NCBI RefSeq assembly: GCF_044810985.1
Contig: NZ_CP085242.1
Coordinates: 2,852,001-2,916,000 of the forward strand
Reading direction: 5' to 3'
From: Marinospirillum sp031581385
GTDB lineage: Bacteria > Pseudomonadota > Gammaproteobacteria > Pseudomonadales > Halomonadaceae
Length of the DNA: 64,000 nt
How positions within the stretch are numbered: position 1 is the first letter of the stretch; each line of letters begins with the position of its first letter. The notes beneath the pieces are model-generated. The model did not search any database. It worked only from the letters and a program-made list of their open reading frames with translations, and was not told the DNA's origin. Shown here piece after piece: positions 1 through 8,637 of the stretch. The translations under genes were made by a program, and so were the position numbers.

Positions 1-1223
1 AAGTAGTCGCCGAAATTGATGCCGTGCTGCTTGCCGAAGGCATCCCCATCCAGTTCAAAGTGGCAGATCAACTGGTTGATGGCAGCCCGGCGCAGCAGGT
101 CATCTTCAGTCAGCTGCAGACCCCGCAAGGTGGCGAAGCGGCCATCACCAATAGCCGCTTCATAGCTTTCGGTGTCATGGTGGTTCTGGGCATAAGTCGG
201 CCCCACCTGGCTGATGGAGGAGGCACCCATGGAAATCAGGTCGCAATTGGAATGGGTGGTGTAGCCCTGGAAGTTGCGGTGCATCCGGCCTTCGCGCTGG
301 GCAATCGCCAAGCTGTCATCCGGCTTGGCGAAGTGATCCATGCCGATGTAAACGTAACCGGCTTCTACCAGACGGGAAATGGTCTGTTCCAGAATGATCA
401 GCTTCTGTTCGGGCGTGGGCAGGTCTTCGGCCTTGATGCGACGCTGGGGTTTGAAGCGCTCGGGAAGGTGAGCGTAGTTGAACACCGAAAGACGATCCGG
501 GTCCATCTCAATGACTTCTTCCAGAGTGGCGGCAAAGGTTTCCGGTGTCTGGTGGGGCAGGCCGTAAATCAAATCCAGATTCAGGGAGCGAAAGCCCAGC
601 TCTCGGGCCTGAATCAGGGCATTTTCAGTCATGGCTCTGGGCTGGACACGGTTAACGGCTTCCTGAACCTTCAAATTCAGATCCTGCAGGCCAAAGCTCA
701 TGCGGTTAAAGCCCAGTTCGCGCAGCAAAGGCAAGGTGGTGGGCTGGATCTCGCGGGGATCAATTTCAATGGAATAATCCCCCTGGTCGTCGTCACGCAG
801 CTGGAAACGCTTGCGGGTTTCCTGCATGAGTTCACGCATTTGCTGGTCGGACAAGAAAGTGGGAGTGCCGCCGCCCCAGTGAAGCTGGTTGACCTGGCGC
901 TGTGAGTCGATCTGCTCCGTGACCAAATCCATTTCCTGATAGAGGCGCTGCAGGTAGGGTTCACAGCGTCGGGTGTCGCCGGTGGCAATCTTGTTGCAGC
1001 CGCAATAAAAGCAGATTTTCGCGCAAAAAGGAATGTGGAAATACAAAGACAGAGGGGCCTGGCTGGCATTGCTGTCAACCAGCGCCTGACGAAATTCTTC
1101 CGAGCCGAAACCGTCATGGAACTGGGGAGCTGTCGGGTAAGAAGTATAACGTGGGCCAGCCAGGTTATAGCGCTCTATCAGTTCGGGGTTCCATTCAAAA
1201 CGGTTAAAATCAACGGGGTTCAT
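1..1223 (-). CDS. hemN: Oxygen-independent coproporphyrinogen III oxidase HemN (3' end outside window)
   Basis: Radical-SAM enzyme that decarboxylates coproporphyrinogen III to protoporphyrinogen IX without oxygen, for haem synthesis at low oxygen. The frame opens at an ATG at 1221-1223 and is still open at base 1. The CxxxCxxC iron-sulfur motif of radical-SAM proteins lies at residues 67-74, after the family's conserved RYTSYPTAP and YFHIPFC segments; HWGGGTPT follows. About 407 codons of a usual ~460 are present. It is the last visible gene of the cbb3 oxidase block, 12 bases after the TauE/SafE-like gene, so it is probably co-transcribed and supplies haem to the oxidase. It has no stop codon here because of the window edge, not because it is broken. 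Confidence 0.96.
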   Translation of the reverse strand, partial: MNPVDFNRFEWNPELIERYNLAGPRYTSYPTAPQFHDGFGSEEFRQALVDSNASQAPLSLYFHIPFCAKICFYCGCNKIATGDTRRCEPYLQRLYQEMDLVTEQIDSQRQVNQLHWGGGTPTFLSDQQMRELMQETRKRFQLRDDDQGDYSIEIDPREIQPTTLPLLRELGFNRMSFGLQDLNLKVQEAVNRVQPRAMTENALIQARELGFRSLNLDLIYGLPHQTPETFAATLEEVIEMDPDRLSVFNYAHLPERFKPQRRIKAEDLPTPEQKLIILEQTISRLVEAGYVYIGMDHFAKPDDSLAIAQREGRMHRNFQGYTTHSNCDLISMGASSISQVGPTYAQNHHDTESYEAAIGDGRFATLRGLQLTEDDLLRRAAINQLICHFELDGDAFGKQHGINFGDY

Positions 1224-1235
1224 GAGTTGTCTCTT

Positions 1236-1937
1236 CTAGGGATGAGGGGGCGATGAAAAGCCCAACAAGGGCAAAGCCTGCCACAGGGCAAAGGCAAGCA
1301 GCAACAGGGCTGAAGCCTGACGCCAGAGAGGCTGACGAAAGAAATGCGTCACCTGGCGTGCTAAAGCGCCGGTCAAAAGCAGCGTGGGCAGCGTGCCGAG
1401 ACCAAAAACAAACAGCAGCAAGGCACCTTGAGTGGCACTGCCACTGCTGAGAGCCAGAATCAGCATGGAGTAAACCAGACCGCAGGGCAGCCAGCCCCAG
1501 ATGAGGCCGATCAACAGAGCCTGGCCGGGATGAGTCACGGGCATCAGACGGCGGCCCAGGGGCTCCAGAAAGCGCCACAGGTATTTGCCCAGGGCTTCCA
1601 CGCGGGTCAGGCCCTGCCACCACTGACCGATGTAAGAGGCCATCAAAACCAGCATGGTGACGGCCAGCCAACCCAGTACCTGGGTGATGGCCTGGATGTT
1701 ATGAATCAAAAGCTGACCCAGCCCACCAACCAGGGCACCGGCCAGAGTATAGCTGCTGATGCGGCCCAGATTGTACATCAACATCAGGGCGGCAATGCGG
1801 GCTGGATGCCTTTGGCTGGGTGGAAGAGCAAACGACAGGGCACTGACAATGCCGCCACACATACCGATGCAGTGTCCACCGCCCAGAAAGCCAGCGATGA
1901 GGGCGGTTATCAGGCCTCCAGCCAGAAGTTCAGTCAT
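1236..1937 (-). CDS. Sulfite exporter TauE/SafE family (UreH-domain) membrane protein
   Basis: Polytopic inner-membrane protein of 233 aa with about six hydrophobic segments. The N-terminal helix ends in a glycine-rich GGGHCIGMCGG motif (about residues 19-29) carrying two cysteines, typical of the UreH/DsbD-like branch of this family. A gene of this kind sits between ccoS and hemN in many gammaproteobacteria, including Pseudomonas, so a link to oxidase maturation (metal or thiol transport) is inferred from position only. The start overlaps the ccoS stop by four bases, indicating translational coupling. The transported substrate cannot be told from the sequence. Confidence 0.85.
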   Translation of the reverse strand: MTELLAGGLITALIAGFLGGGHCIGMCGGIVSALSFALPPSQRHPARIAALMLMYNLGRISSYTLAGALVGGLGQLLIHNIQAITQVLGWLAVTMLVLMASYIGQWWQGLTRVEALGKYLWRFLEPLGRRLMPVTHPGQALLIGLIWGWLPCGLVYSMLILALSSGSATQGALLLFVFGLGTLPTLLLTGALARQVTHFFRQPLWRQASALLLLAFALWQALPLLGFSSPPHP

Positions 1938-2122
1938 TTTTCAGACTGGTCCGAGTCTTCTGCAGTGGATTTTTTTACTTCATCTTCATCATCAAACAGG
2001 ATGGAGTAGGCGGGTCCTTCCAGATCCTCAAACTGGTCATGCTTGACTGCCCAGAAAAAAGCCCAGACAGCCAGGCTGAGTAGGATCAGAGAGAGGGGGA
2101 TCAGCAAAAAAAGGATATTCAT
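1934..2122 (-). CDS. ccoS: Cbb3-type cytochrome oxidase assembly protein CcoS
   Basis: Small single-span membrane protein (62 aa) needed for cofactor insertion into cytochrome cbb3 oxidase. One N-terminal transmembrane helix (about residues 3-27) is followed by the family's KHDQFEDLEGPAYSILFDD segment and an acidic, charged tail. Its start overlaps the end of ccoI by four bases and its stop overlaps the next gene, so it lies inside a tightly coupled ccoG-H-I-S block. Size and motif both match the family; the call is secure. Confidence 0.95.
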   Translation of the reverse strand: MNILFLLIPLSLILLSLAVWAFFWAVKHDQFEDLEGPAYSILFDDEDEVKKSTAEDSDQSEK

Positions 2123-4599
2123 GCTTTGGCCTCCTGTTGTGGGTTTGCTGAGGCGGGCCGGGAAGTGACCTCACTCAGGCGTTGCTCATTGCCTTTATCT
2201 TTCAGGCGCAGGGCGTTGAATACCACTAGCAAAGAGCTGCTGGTCATGCCCAGAGCAGCCATCCAGGGCGGAATGAGGCCCATGGCGGCTGCGGGTAGAG
2301 CCATCAGATTGTAACCCAGAGAGATACTGAGGTTCTGGGCAATCGTCATGCGGGTTTTGCGTGCTTTGCGTATGGCCTGGGGAATGCGAATCAGGCGGCT
2401 GGATAAAAGCAGAGTGTCGGCACTGGTTTTGGCCAGATCCGTGGCATCACCCATGGCAATGGAAACCTGGGCACCGGCCAGGACAGGAACATCATTAACC
2501 CCGTCCCCGACCATGATGACCTGGTGGCCTTCAGCCTGAAGCTCCCGGAGCCGGGCCAGCTTCATTTCCGGGGTGGCACTGGCGCGATAGTTTTCTATCC
2601 CCAGTTCCTGAGCAATACTGGCGACAGCGCCTTCCTGGTCACCGGACAAAAGCTCCGCCTGCATACCCAGGTGGTGCAGCTCCTCCAGCATGTCGCGGGT
2701 ATCCGGGCGCAGTTGATCGCTCAGACGGAACCAGCAAAGAGGCTCGTCATCCGCAGCCAGAAGTAACCACTGGCCTTCTTCTGCAGGTGGAAGCAGCCCG
2801 GTATTCGGTGCCACAAAATCGGCACGCCCCAGACGATAGGTCTGGTTTGTAATCACCCCGCTCAAACCCTGGCCGGTCACCGCCTGGATGTCGGTTGCCT
2901 TGATGCCTTCCTCGCGGCTGGCTGTAAAAGCCCGTGCTATGGGGTGTTCGGACTGGGTTTCCAGAGCTGCAGCCAAAGCCGCGGCCTGCTCCCGGCGTGG
3001 GTCCTCTGCATTGGCCAGCCAGCGAACCTCTTTCAGCTCCAGGCGTCCTTCAGTCAGGGTGCCTGTTTTATCAAAAATGATATGCGTGGCCTTGGCCAGC
3101 CCTTCAAGAACATGGCCGCGGGTAATCAGAACCCCCTGACGTCCCAGAGTGGCGTTGGCAACCGCCAGGGCGGTGGGTGTTGCCAGTGCCAGCGCACAAG
3201 GGCAGGTGACCACCAGCACGGAGAGGGTAACCCAAAAAGCACGGGAAGGGTCCAGAAACAGCCAGACGCTGAAGACGGTCAAGGACACCAGCAGGATGGC
3301 AGCAACAAAATATTGTGAAACCTGGTTGGCCAGGGTCTCTATGCGCGGTTTTTCAGCCAGAGCCCGGTCACTCAGGCGGGCAATGCTGGCCAGTCGGACT
3401 TCCTGACCGATTTTTTCCACTTCCACGATGAGCGGGCTGTCAATGTTTTGTGTGCCCGCCAGAACCTGATGGCCGGGGTGGCAGGAAACGGGCAGGTATT
3501 CGCCGGTCATGGTGGCTTCATTCACGCTGGAGTGACCCGAAAGGATTACACCGTCAACCGGCAGCGTGTGTCCCGGTTTGACCAGAATGCGGTCTCCGGG
3601 TCGGAGTTGACGGCTGGGCACATATTCTTCGTTATCATCAGCATCCAAAAGAAGAGCCGCTTGGGGGATGAGGTCGTGCAAGGCATTGCCACCACTGCCG
3701 ATTTTATGCCGGGTGCGCATTTCGATGTAGCGACCAAACAGCAGAAAAAAAGTGAACATGGCAATGGCGTAAAAATGCAGCTCACCGACTCCAAAGACCA
3801 GTGCCCAGACACTGGCCGCATAACCCAGGCCAATGGCCAGGGAAACAGGGACATCCATGCTGAGGCGTTTATGCCGGAGCTCCCGGGCGGCACTGCTGAA
3901 AAAAGGCCAGGCCGAGTAGAGCACAACCGGTGTGGTCACCAGGAAGGACATCCACATAAACAGCAGAATGAATTCCTGCTGCATGTAATTTTCCAGCATG
4001 CCCGCTTCCAGGGCGACACCAAACATCATGGCCTGCATGGAGCCTATGGCGGCAACAATCAGGCGACGGATGGCGGTTTTTTGTTCTCTCTGCAGCTTTT
4101 GCTGTTGTTCATCGGCCTGCCAGGGTTGAGCGCCATAGCCGATTGATTTGAACTCAGCCAGGAGTTTGCTGAACGGCAGTTTGTTGATATCCCAGCGCAG
4201 GGTGGCGCGCTGGGCACTGAGATTGACTGCAGTACGCTCCACACCCTCAAGGTTGTCAATCTGGTGTTCGATCAACCAGGCGCAGGCGGCACAGGTGATG
4301 CCATCAATGGCAAGGGTGGTTTCAGCAATCCCCTGGTCGTTTTGACTGACAAATTCCTGAAGTAACTCAGGGGTATCATAGATCTGCAGTTCAGCCAGCT
4401 CTTCCTCACTGAGTTCAGGGCGGGGTGGCAGTTCGGTGCGGAATTTGTAATAGCTCTCCAGGCCGCCATGGACGATGGCATTGGAAACCGCTTCGCAACC
4501 AGGGCAACAGAGGGGCTGCGGCTCCTGCTTGATGGTGACCTGATAGGGGCTGTTGTCAGGCACCGGTTCGCCACAGTGAAAACAGGACTGCTGCGTCAT
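2119..4599 (-). CDS. ccoI: Copper-transporting P-type ATPase CcoI
   Basis: P1B-type ATPase (826 aa) that supplies copper for assembly of cytochrome cbb3 oxidase. The N-terminus has a cysteine cluster (C6, C9, C31, C32, C35), then an HMA metal-binding domain with CAAC at 103-106. Eight membrane segments follow, with the ion-path CPC at 466-468. Catalytic motifs are all present: TGE at 365-367, phosphorylated Asp in DKTGT at 510-514, HP at 552-553 and GDGVND at 698-703. It lies between ccoH and ccoS, the usual ccoGHIS order. The N-terminal cysteine region plus a single HMA domain matches the FixI/CcoI group rather than a detoxifying CopA. Confidence 0.95.
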   Translation of the reverse strand: MTQQSCFHCGEPVPDNSPYQVTIKQEPQPLCCPGCEAVSNAIVHGGLESYYKFRTELPPRPELSEEELAELQIYDTPELLQEFVSQNDQGIAETTLAIDGITCAACAWLIEHQIDNLEGVERTAVNLSAQRATLRWDINKLPFSKLLAEFKSIGYGAQPWQADEQQQKLQREQKTAIRRLIVAAIGSMQAMMFGVALEAGMLENYMQQEFILLFMWMSFLVTTPVVLYSAWPFFSSAARELRHKRLSMDVPVSLAIGLGYAASVWALVFGVGELHFYAIAMFTFFLLFGRYIEMRTRHKIGSGGNALHDLIPQAALLLDADDNEEYVPSRQLRPGDRILVKPGHTLPVDGVILSGHSSVNEATMTGEYLPVSCHPGHQVLAGTQNIDSPLIVEVEKIGQEVRLASIARLSDRALAEKPRIETLANQVSQYFVAAILLVSLTVFSVWLFLDPSRAFWVTLSVLVVTCPCALALATPTALAVANATLGRQGVLITRGHVLEGLAKATHIIFDKTGTLTEGRLELKEVRWLANAEDPRREQAAALAAALETQSEHPIARAFTASREEGIKATDIQAVTGQGLSGVITNQTYRLGRADFVAPNTGLLPPAEEGQWLLLAADDEPLCWFRLSDQLRPDTRDMLEELHHLGMQAELLSGDQEGAVASIAQELGIENYRASATPEMKLARLRELQAEGHQVIMVGDGVNDVPVLAGAQVSIAMGDATDLAKTSADTLLLSSRLIRIPQAIRKARKTRMTIAQNLSISLGYNLMALPAAAMGLIPPWMAALGMTSSSLLVVFNALRLKDKGNEQRLSEVTSRPASANPQQEAKA

Positions 4600-4671
4600 T
4601 ACTTGGTTCCCCTGATTGTCATCTTGAATACTCTGCTGCCCCGCTCTGGTTTCTGGTGCTGTGGCTGGCTA

Positions 4672-5178
4672 TTAATGGCTGCTGGGACGCATTTCCAGAG
4701 GACCCTTGAGTGGGAAGTGGGCGCGACTGTGAAGTCGCCACTCCTTGTTGGGGCCATAGAGCTTGACGTCCCAGTCGTTGGCTGGCTGTTGAGGCAGGTT
4801 GCCCAGATAGCGCCCACCCTGAAGGTGCTGGACGGGAATGGAGAAATCCTGGTTGGCACGCGTGGGATTTTCCATCAGCACCAACATTTCCTCAGGGAAG
4901 CTGGTAAGCTGACCGGACAGGTCCAGGTGCAGCTGGTTGCTGACAAAGCGCAGGGAAGCCGTCAGATCCAGCTCTTCTGCGTAGCGATCGCGTTCAAAAG
5001 ACTGGTTGATCGCTCTTCCCTCCTTGTAGTAATCCTCGTGTACGACCCCATCATAATTGATGTTGCCGACAACCAGCAGGGTTAGACCTGAAAAGACACC
5101 CAAAATAGCTGGCCCAAAGGCCAGCCAACTGAGAGGTTCTTTATACCAGGGTTTTTTGGTTGACGTACTTAGGTTCAT
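4672..5178 (-). CDS. ccoH: Cbb3 oxidase maturation protein CcoH (FixH family)
   Basis: FixH-family protein of 168 aa with one N-terminal transmembrane helix (about residues 19-38) and a periplasmic domain, required for assembly and stability of cbb3 oxidase. The conserved DYYKEGRAIN segment just after the helix is the family hallmark. Its ATG overlaps the ccoG stop (TAATG), which fits coupled translation. About 70 bases separate it from ccoI; no gene or clear terminator is visible in that gap. Confidence 0.92.
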   Translation of the reverse strand: MNLSTSTKKPWYKEPLSWLAFGPAILGVFSGLTLLVVGNINYDGVVHEDYYKEGRAINQSFERDRYAEELDLTASLRFVSNQLHLDLSGQLTSFPEEMLVLMENPTRANQDFSIPVQHLQGGRYLGNLPQQPANDWDVKLYGPNKEWRLHSRAHFPLKGPLEMRPSSH

Positions 5179-6623
5179 TAGCGTGCTGACCTTAAAATAA
5201 AGCGGGATTCACGTGAGTTTTTAAGACTCGGGTCGGATTCGGATTCAATATACAGCCTTATATCGATCGCAGGAACCTGAGGAAGTTTCTCAGGGTCAGC
5301 AACAACCCGGAAAGAAAACTGTTGGGTTTCACCGGCATCCAGGGTGTAGGTTTCTGCACTCTGAAGTTCAAGCCCTTCCGGTGCTTCAAGACTTAACCTG
5401 AAAGTACGCTCTTCCTGCACCATGTTGGTAATACCTATCCGGTAGCTGTTTTCAATCAGTCCTTCAGAAGTCATGCGGAACAGCTGGTTGCGATCTCTTT
5501 GCACTTCCATTTCCAGCGGCACCCGGTTGGACAGGGCTACGCTGAAGGCAATAATCATGGCCATCAGAACCGTAAAGTAACCAATCAGGCGAGGTCGTAA
5601 AATTTTCGTTTTGCGGCCTTCAAGCTCTTCTTCAGTGGTGTAACGAATCAGGCCACGAGGGTATTCCATCTTGTCCATAACCTGATCACAGACATCCACG
5701 CAGGCTGCACAGGTGATGCACTCATACTGCAAGCCATTGCGGATATCGATGCCGACCGGACAAACCTGCACACAGAGGTCGCAATCAATACAGTGGCCAA
5801 GGTTGGCTTCTTCCAGATTGGTGGACTTTTTGCGTGGGCCGCGTGGCTCACCGCGAGCTGCATCATAAGAAACAATCAAGGTGTCCTTGTCAAACATGAC
5901 CGCCTGAAAACGTGCATAGGGGCACATGTAGATGCACACCTGCTCGCGCAGCCAGCCAGCAAACAGATAAGTGAACAGGGTAAAGAAGCCCATCCAGAAC
6001 ATTTCCCAGGTTCCCAGCTCAAAGGCAAGGATTCTGGGCAGCAGATCACGTATGGGTGAAAAGTACCCCAGAAAGGCAATGGCCGTTGCCAGAGCGATCA
6101 CCAGCCACACCAGGTGCTTGATGCCCTTGCGCAGGAACTTCTCGCCATTCAGGGGTTGTTTGTCGAGTTTTTTGCGTTTGTTGGGTGAACCTTCGGTTTT
6201 TTCTTCAACCCAGATATACAGCCAGGTCCAGACAAACTGGGGGCAGGTATAGCCGCACCAGACACGACCGGCAAAGTTGGTCACGAAAAAGAGCACGAAA
6301 GCCAGAATGATCAGCAGCCAGGCCAGGAGCATAAAATCATGCGGGAAAAAGGTGGTGCCCAATATATGAAACTGACGGGCCGGAAGGTCAAACAGGATGG
6401 CCTGACGATCCCCCCAGGGAATAAAGGGAGTCAGGAAAAACCCCAGCATCAGTACCCAGTTGGTGCCTGTTCGCAGTTTCTGGAAAAAGCCCTGAACCCG
6501 TCTTACATAAATATGCTTGCGGGAGGTGTAAAGCTCACCCTGAGGCCCACCGGTAGTGGGTGACTTGCGGTTCTGGGCAGCATCTTTCGGGGTTACATCT
6601 TGAGTCGGTATCTTGTCGGTCAT
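5178..6623 (-). CDS. ccoG: Cytochrome c oxidase accessory protein CcoG (4Fe-4S)
   Basis: Membrane iron-sulfur protein (481 aa; RdxA/FixG family), involved in copper reduction and delivery during cbb3 oxidase assembly. Several hydrophobic helices surround the VWCGYTCPQ motif. Two ferredoxin-like cysteine clusters follow (HCIDCDLCVQVCP and CITCAACVDVC), with one more helix and a C-terminal immunoglobulin-like FixG domain. The Shine-Dalgarno GGTGATAA precedes the ATG. It starts about 200 bases after ccoP, beyond a strong hairpin and a terminator-like structure, so ccoGHIS may be expressed at a lower level than ccoNOQP. Confidence 0.95.
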   Translation of the reverse strand: MTDKIPTQDVTPKDAAQNRKSPTTGGPQGELYTSRKHIYVRRVQGFFQKLRTGTNWVLMLGFFLTPFIPWGDRQAILFDLPARQFHILGTTFFPHDFMLLAWLLIILAFVLFFVTNFAGRVWCGYTCPQFVWTWLYIWVEEKTEGSPNKRKKLDKQPLNGEKFLRKGIKHLVWLVIALATAIAFLGYFSPIRDLLPRILAFELGTWEMFWMGFFTLFTYLFAGWLREQVCIYMCPYARFQAVMFDKDTLIVSYDAARGEPRGPRKKSTNLEEANLGHCIDCDLCVQVCPVGIDIRNGLQYECITCAACVDVCDQVMDKMEYPRGLIRYTTEEELEGRKTKILRPRLIGYFTVLMAMIIAFSVALSNRVPLEMEVQRDRNQLFRMTSEGLIENSYRIGITNMVQEERTFRLSLEAPEGLELQSAETYTLDAGETQQFSFRVVADPEKLPQVPAIDIRLYIESESDPSLKNSRESRFILRSAR

Positions 6624-6711
6624 TCGCTTATCACCAAGCAGGAATGGAAAATAATATCTCTCGAATTCAGACCCTGGGTTTTTTTATGGGTTGTATTGTT
6701 CTAGGTAGGAT

Positions 6712-6752
6712 TATCCGTAATACCCAAGCGGCTTACTTGGGTATTACGGATA
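6712..6752. repeat. Perfect 17-bp inverted repeat between ccoP and ccoG
   Basis: Arms 6712-6728 and 6736-6752 are perfectly complementary (left arm TATCCGTAATACCCAAG) with a 7-base loop. There is no T-run on either side, so it is not a standard terminator. It lies in the transcript between the structural and assembly genes of the oxidase. Possible roles are RNA stabilisation or processing, or a dyad for a DNA-binding protein; the sequence does not decide. Confidence 0.7.
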
Positions 6753-6775
6753 GCACTATACTGAGGTTAAACGAT

Positions 6776-6806
6776 AAAAGGGAATGCGACCATCCGCCGC
6801 ATCCCC
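6776..6806 (-). terminator. Probable rho-independent terminator after ccoP
   Basis: Read on the minus strand, arms 6798-6806 and 6780-6788 form a 9-bp GC-rich stem with one G-U pair and a 9-base loop, followed by four T (6776-6779). It begins 19 bases after the ccoP stop. The short T-run suggests partial termination, with ccoG read-through possible. Confidence 0.6.
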
Positions 6807-6824
6807 TTTCGTTATCAGCCTGGT

Positions 6825-7817
6825 TTATTGACTCAGGCTATAGATATAAGCAGTTACCAGGTGAACCTTGGGCAGAAGCTCAGCCAGTTCTTGCTCATTC
6901 ATGCTGCGGCTGAGGTTGCTCAAATCAACACCATAGTCCAGATAACCGGCTTGCGCTGGCATGTGACCGTTACGACCATGACGCAGGGTTTGCTTGATGG
7001 CAGTCTGCAGATCCTGGCCGGGTTGCTGATACAGCCAGTAATCATCAGTCAGATCGGGAGCACCGATATCATGCATGTTCTGGGCAGCAGCACCCTTACC
7101 ATCAGCACCATGGCAGGCAACACACTGAGCCATGAACTGAGGTTCAGCCTCTTCTGCCTTGGCCGCATCATGCTCTTCACCGGAAAGGCTCAGAACATAG
7201 TGGCTCATGTTGTCTATGCCTTCATTACCCAGGATGTCCTGGTAGGCCACCATGTTGCCGCTACGACCCCAGATAATAGAGGCGCGGATTCTTTCCGGCT
7301 CACCGCCATACATCCAGCTGTCATCGGACAGGTTGGGGAAGCCGTAGCCGCCGCGGGCTGAAGAACCGTGACAAATGGCACAGTTGTTCTGGTAGAGGCG
7401 ATCGGCAACCTGCATGGCTTCGGGATCCTGGGCCAGTTCGGTGACTTCAATCTGGGCATAGTCGTCGAAAATGGGTGCATATTGCTCTTGAGCATGCTCC
7501 ATTTCATCTTCCCATTGCCCCTGGGAAGTCCAGTCCAGAAAGCCTTTGTAGTTACCCAGGCCGGGATACAGCGCCAGGTAAACCAGACCAAATACAATGG
7601 TGATGACGAACATGATGAACCACCAGCGAGGCAGGGGGTTGTCATATTCTTCAATTCCATCCGCTGCGTGACCGGTGGTTTCAACTTCACCGCTCGCGGA
7701 CGGGGTTTTATCAGTTTTGCGGTTTGCATACAGGAGCCACCAGCAGAAGGCAATTACACCCAGGGTAATTACCGAAATCCACAGGCTCCAGAAGCCGCTC
7801 ATGGCTTGGTCAGTCAT
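6825..7817 (-). CDS. ccoP: Cytochrome cbb3 oxidase, dihaem subunit CcoP (III)
   Basis: Membrane-anchored dihaem cytochrome c subunit (330 aa) passing electrons to the CcoN catalytic centre. It has two N-terminal transmembrane helices (about 8-30 and 65-84). Two c-type haem sites follow, CAICH at 146-150 and CVACH at 232-236, with downstream methionines available as axial ligands. The start at 7815-7817 is chosen because GGAG precedes it at good spacing and MTDQ..SGFWS matches known CcoP N-termini; an upstream in-frame ATG at 7880 would add 21 unusual basic residues inside ccoQ. It overlaps the ccoQ stop by 8 bases. Confidence 0.96.
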   Translation of the reverse strand: MTDQAMSGFWSLWISVITLGVIAFCWWLLYANRKTDKTPSASGEVETTGHAADGIEEYDNPLPRWWFIMFVITIVFGLVYLALYPGLGNYKGFLDWTSQGQWEDEMEHAQEQYAPIFDDYAQIEVTELAQDPEAMQVADRLYQNNCAICHGSSARGGYGFPNLSDDSWMYGGEPERIRASIIWGRSGNMVAYQDILGNEGIDNMSHYVLSLSGEEHDAAKAEEAEPQFMAQCVACHGADGKGAAAQNMHDIGAPDLTDDYWLYQQPGQDLQTAIKQTLRHGRNGHMPAQAGYLDYGVDLSNLSRSMNEQELAELLPKVHLVTAYIYSLSQ

Positions 7818-8010
7818 GCTTTTTATTCTCCAGTGATGAGCTTTCATCCTGGTTATGGTTTTTTTCGTCTTCGTCTTCATCGGCGAAGGGCAGGTTAGCC
7901 GCCTCGTCGAAAGGCTTTTTCTGTTTTTTGCTGTAAGCCCAATAGACTATCCCTAAAAAGGCAAGCAGCAAGATAACCGACATCAGCCCACGAAAAACGT
8001 TAATATCCAT
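7810..8010 (-). CDS. ccoQ: Cytochrome cbb3 oxidase subunit CcoQ
   Basis: Small single-helix subunit (66 aa) stabilising the cbb3 complex. It starts at the ATG at 8008-8010 behind an AGGTAGGG ribosome-binding site. It begins MDINVFRGLM, has one transmembrane helix (about 8-26) with the typical YWAYSKKQKKPFDEAANLPF transition, and ends in an acidic tail (DEDEDEK). It sits between ccoO and ccoP as expected, overlapping the ccoP start. The frame extends further upstream into ccoO, but that part is only a shadow. Confidence 0.93.
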   Translation of the reverse strand: MDINVFRGLMSVILLLAFLGIVYWAYSKKQKKPFDEAANLPFADEDEDEKNHNQDESSSLENKKHD

Positions 8011-8014
8011 AACC

Positions 8015-8620
8015 CTACCTGTCTTTAAGAACGGTACCCAGTTGCTGTAAGTAAGCAACCAGTGCGTCCATTTCAGTTTTTCCGCGAACACTATCCGCGG
8101 CACCTGCGATTTCCTCATCAGTGTAAGGTACGCCCAGCATCTGCAACCGCTGCATCTTGGTGGCAGTTTGACTACCATCCAGGCTGGCGTAGTTGAGCCA
8201 GGGGTAAGCAGGCATTATGGATTCAGGTACTACATCACGTGGGTTGTGCATGTGAGCATAGTGCCAGTCATCACTGTAGCGACCGCCAACACGTGCCAGG
8301 TCAGGCCCGGTACGCTTGGAGCCCCACTGGAAGGTGTGGTCGTAAACAAACTCACCGGCTACCGAGTAGTGGCCATAGCGCTCTGTTTCGGCACGGAAGG
8401 GGCGAATCTGCTGTGAGTGGCAAACGTAGCAGCCTTCACGGATGTAGACATCGCGCCCTTCCAGTTCCAGAGCAGAAATGGGCTCCAGCCCTTCAACCGG
8501 CTGAGTGGTTTCCTTTTGGAAAAACAAGGGAACGATCTCGGCCAGGCCACCAAAGCTGATCACAACCAGGATCAGTACGGCCATCAGGCCTACATTCTTT
8601 TCAACAATATCGTGTTTCAT
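8015..8620 (-). CDS. ccoO: Cytochrome cbb3 oxidase, monohaem subunit CcoO (II)
   Basis: Monohaem cytochrome c subunit (201 aa) with an N-terminal membrane anchor (about 11-34). The haem-binding CYVCH lies at 64-68, followed by the conserved SQQIRPFRAETERYG. It receives electrons from CcoP and passes them to CcoN. It is 17 bases downstream of ccoN and 4 bases upstream of ccoQ. Length and motifs match the family fully. Confidence 0.97.
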   Translation of the reverse strand: MKHDIVEKNVGLMAVLILVVISFGGLAEIVPLFFQKETTQPVEGLEPISALELEGRDVYIREGCYVCHSQQIRPFRAETERYGHYSVAGEFVYDHTFQWGSKRTGPDLARVGGRYSDDWHYAHMHNPRDVVPESIMPAYPWLNYASLDGSQTATKMQRLQMLGVPYTDEEIAGAADSVRGKTEMDALVAYLQQLGTVLKDR

Positions 8621-8637
8621 CTAGATAACCCCTTCGC

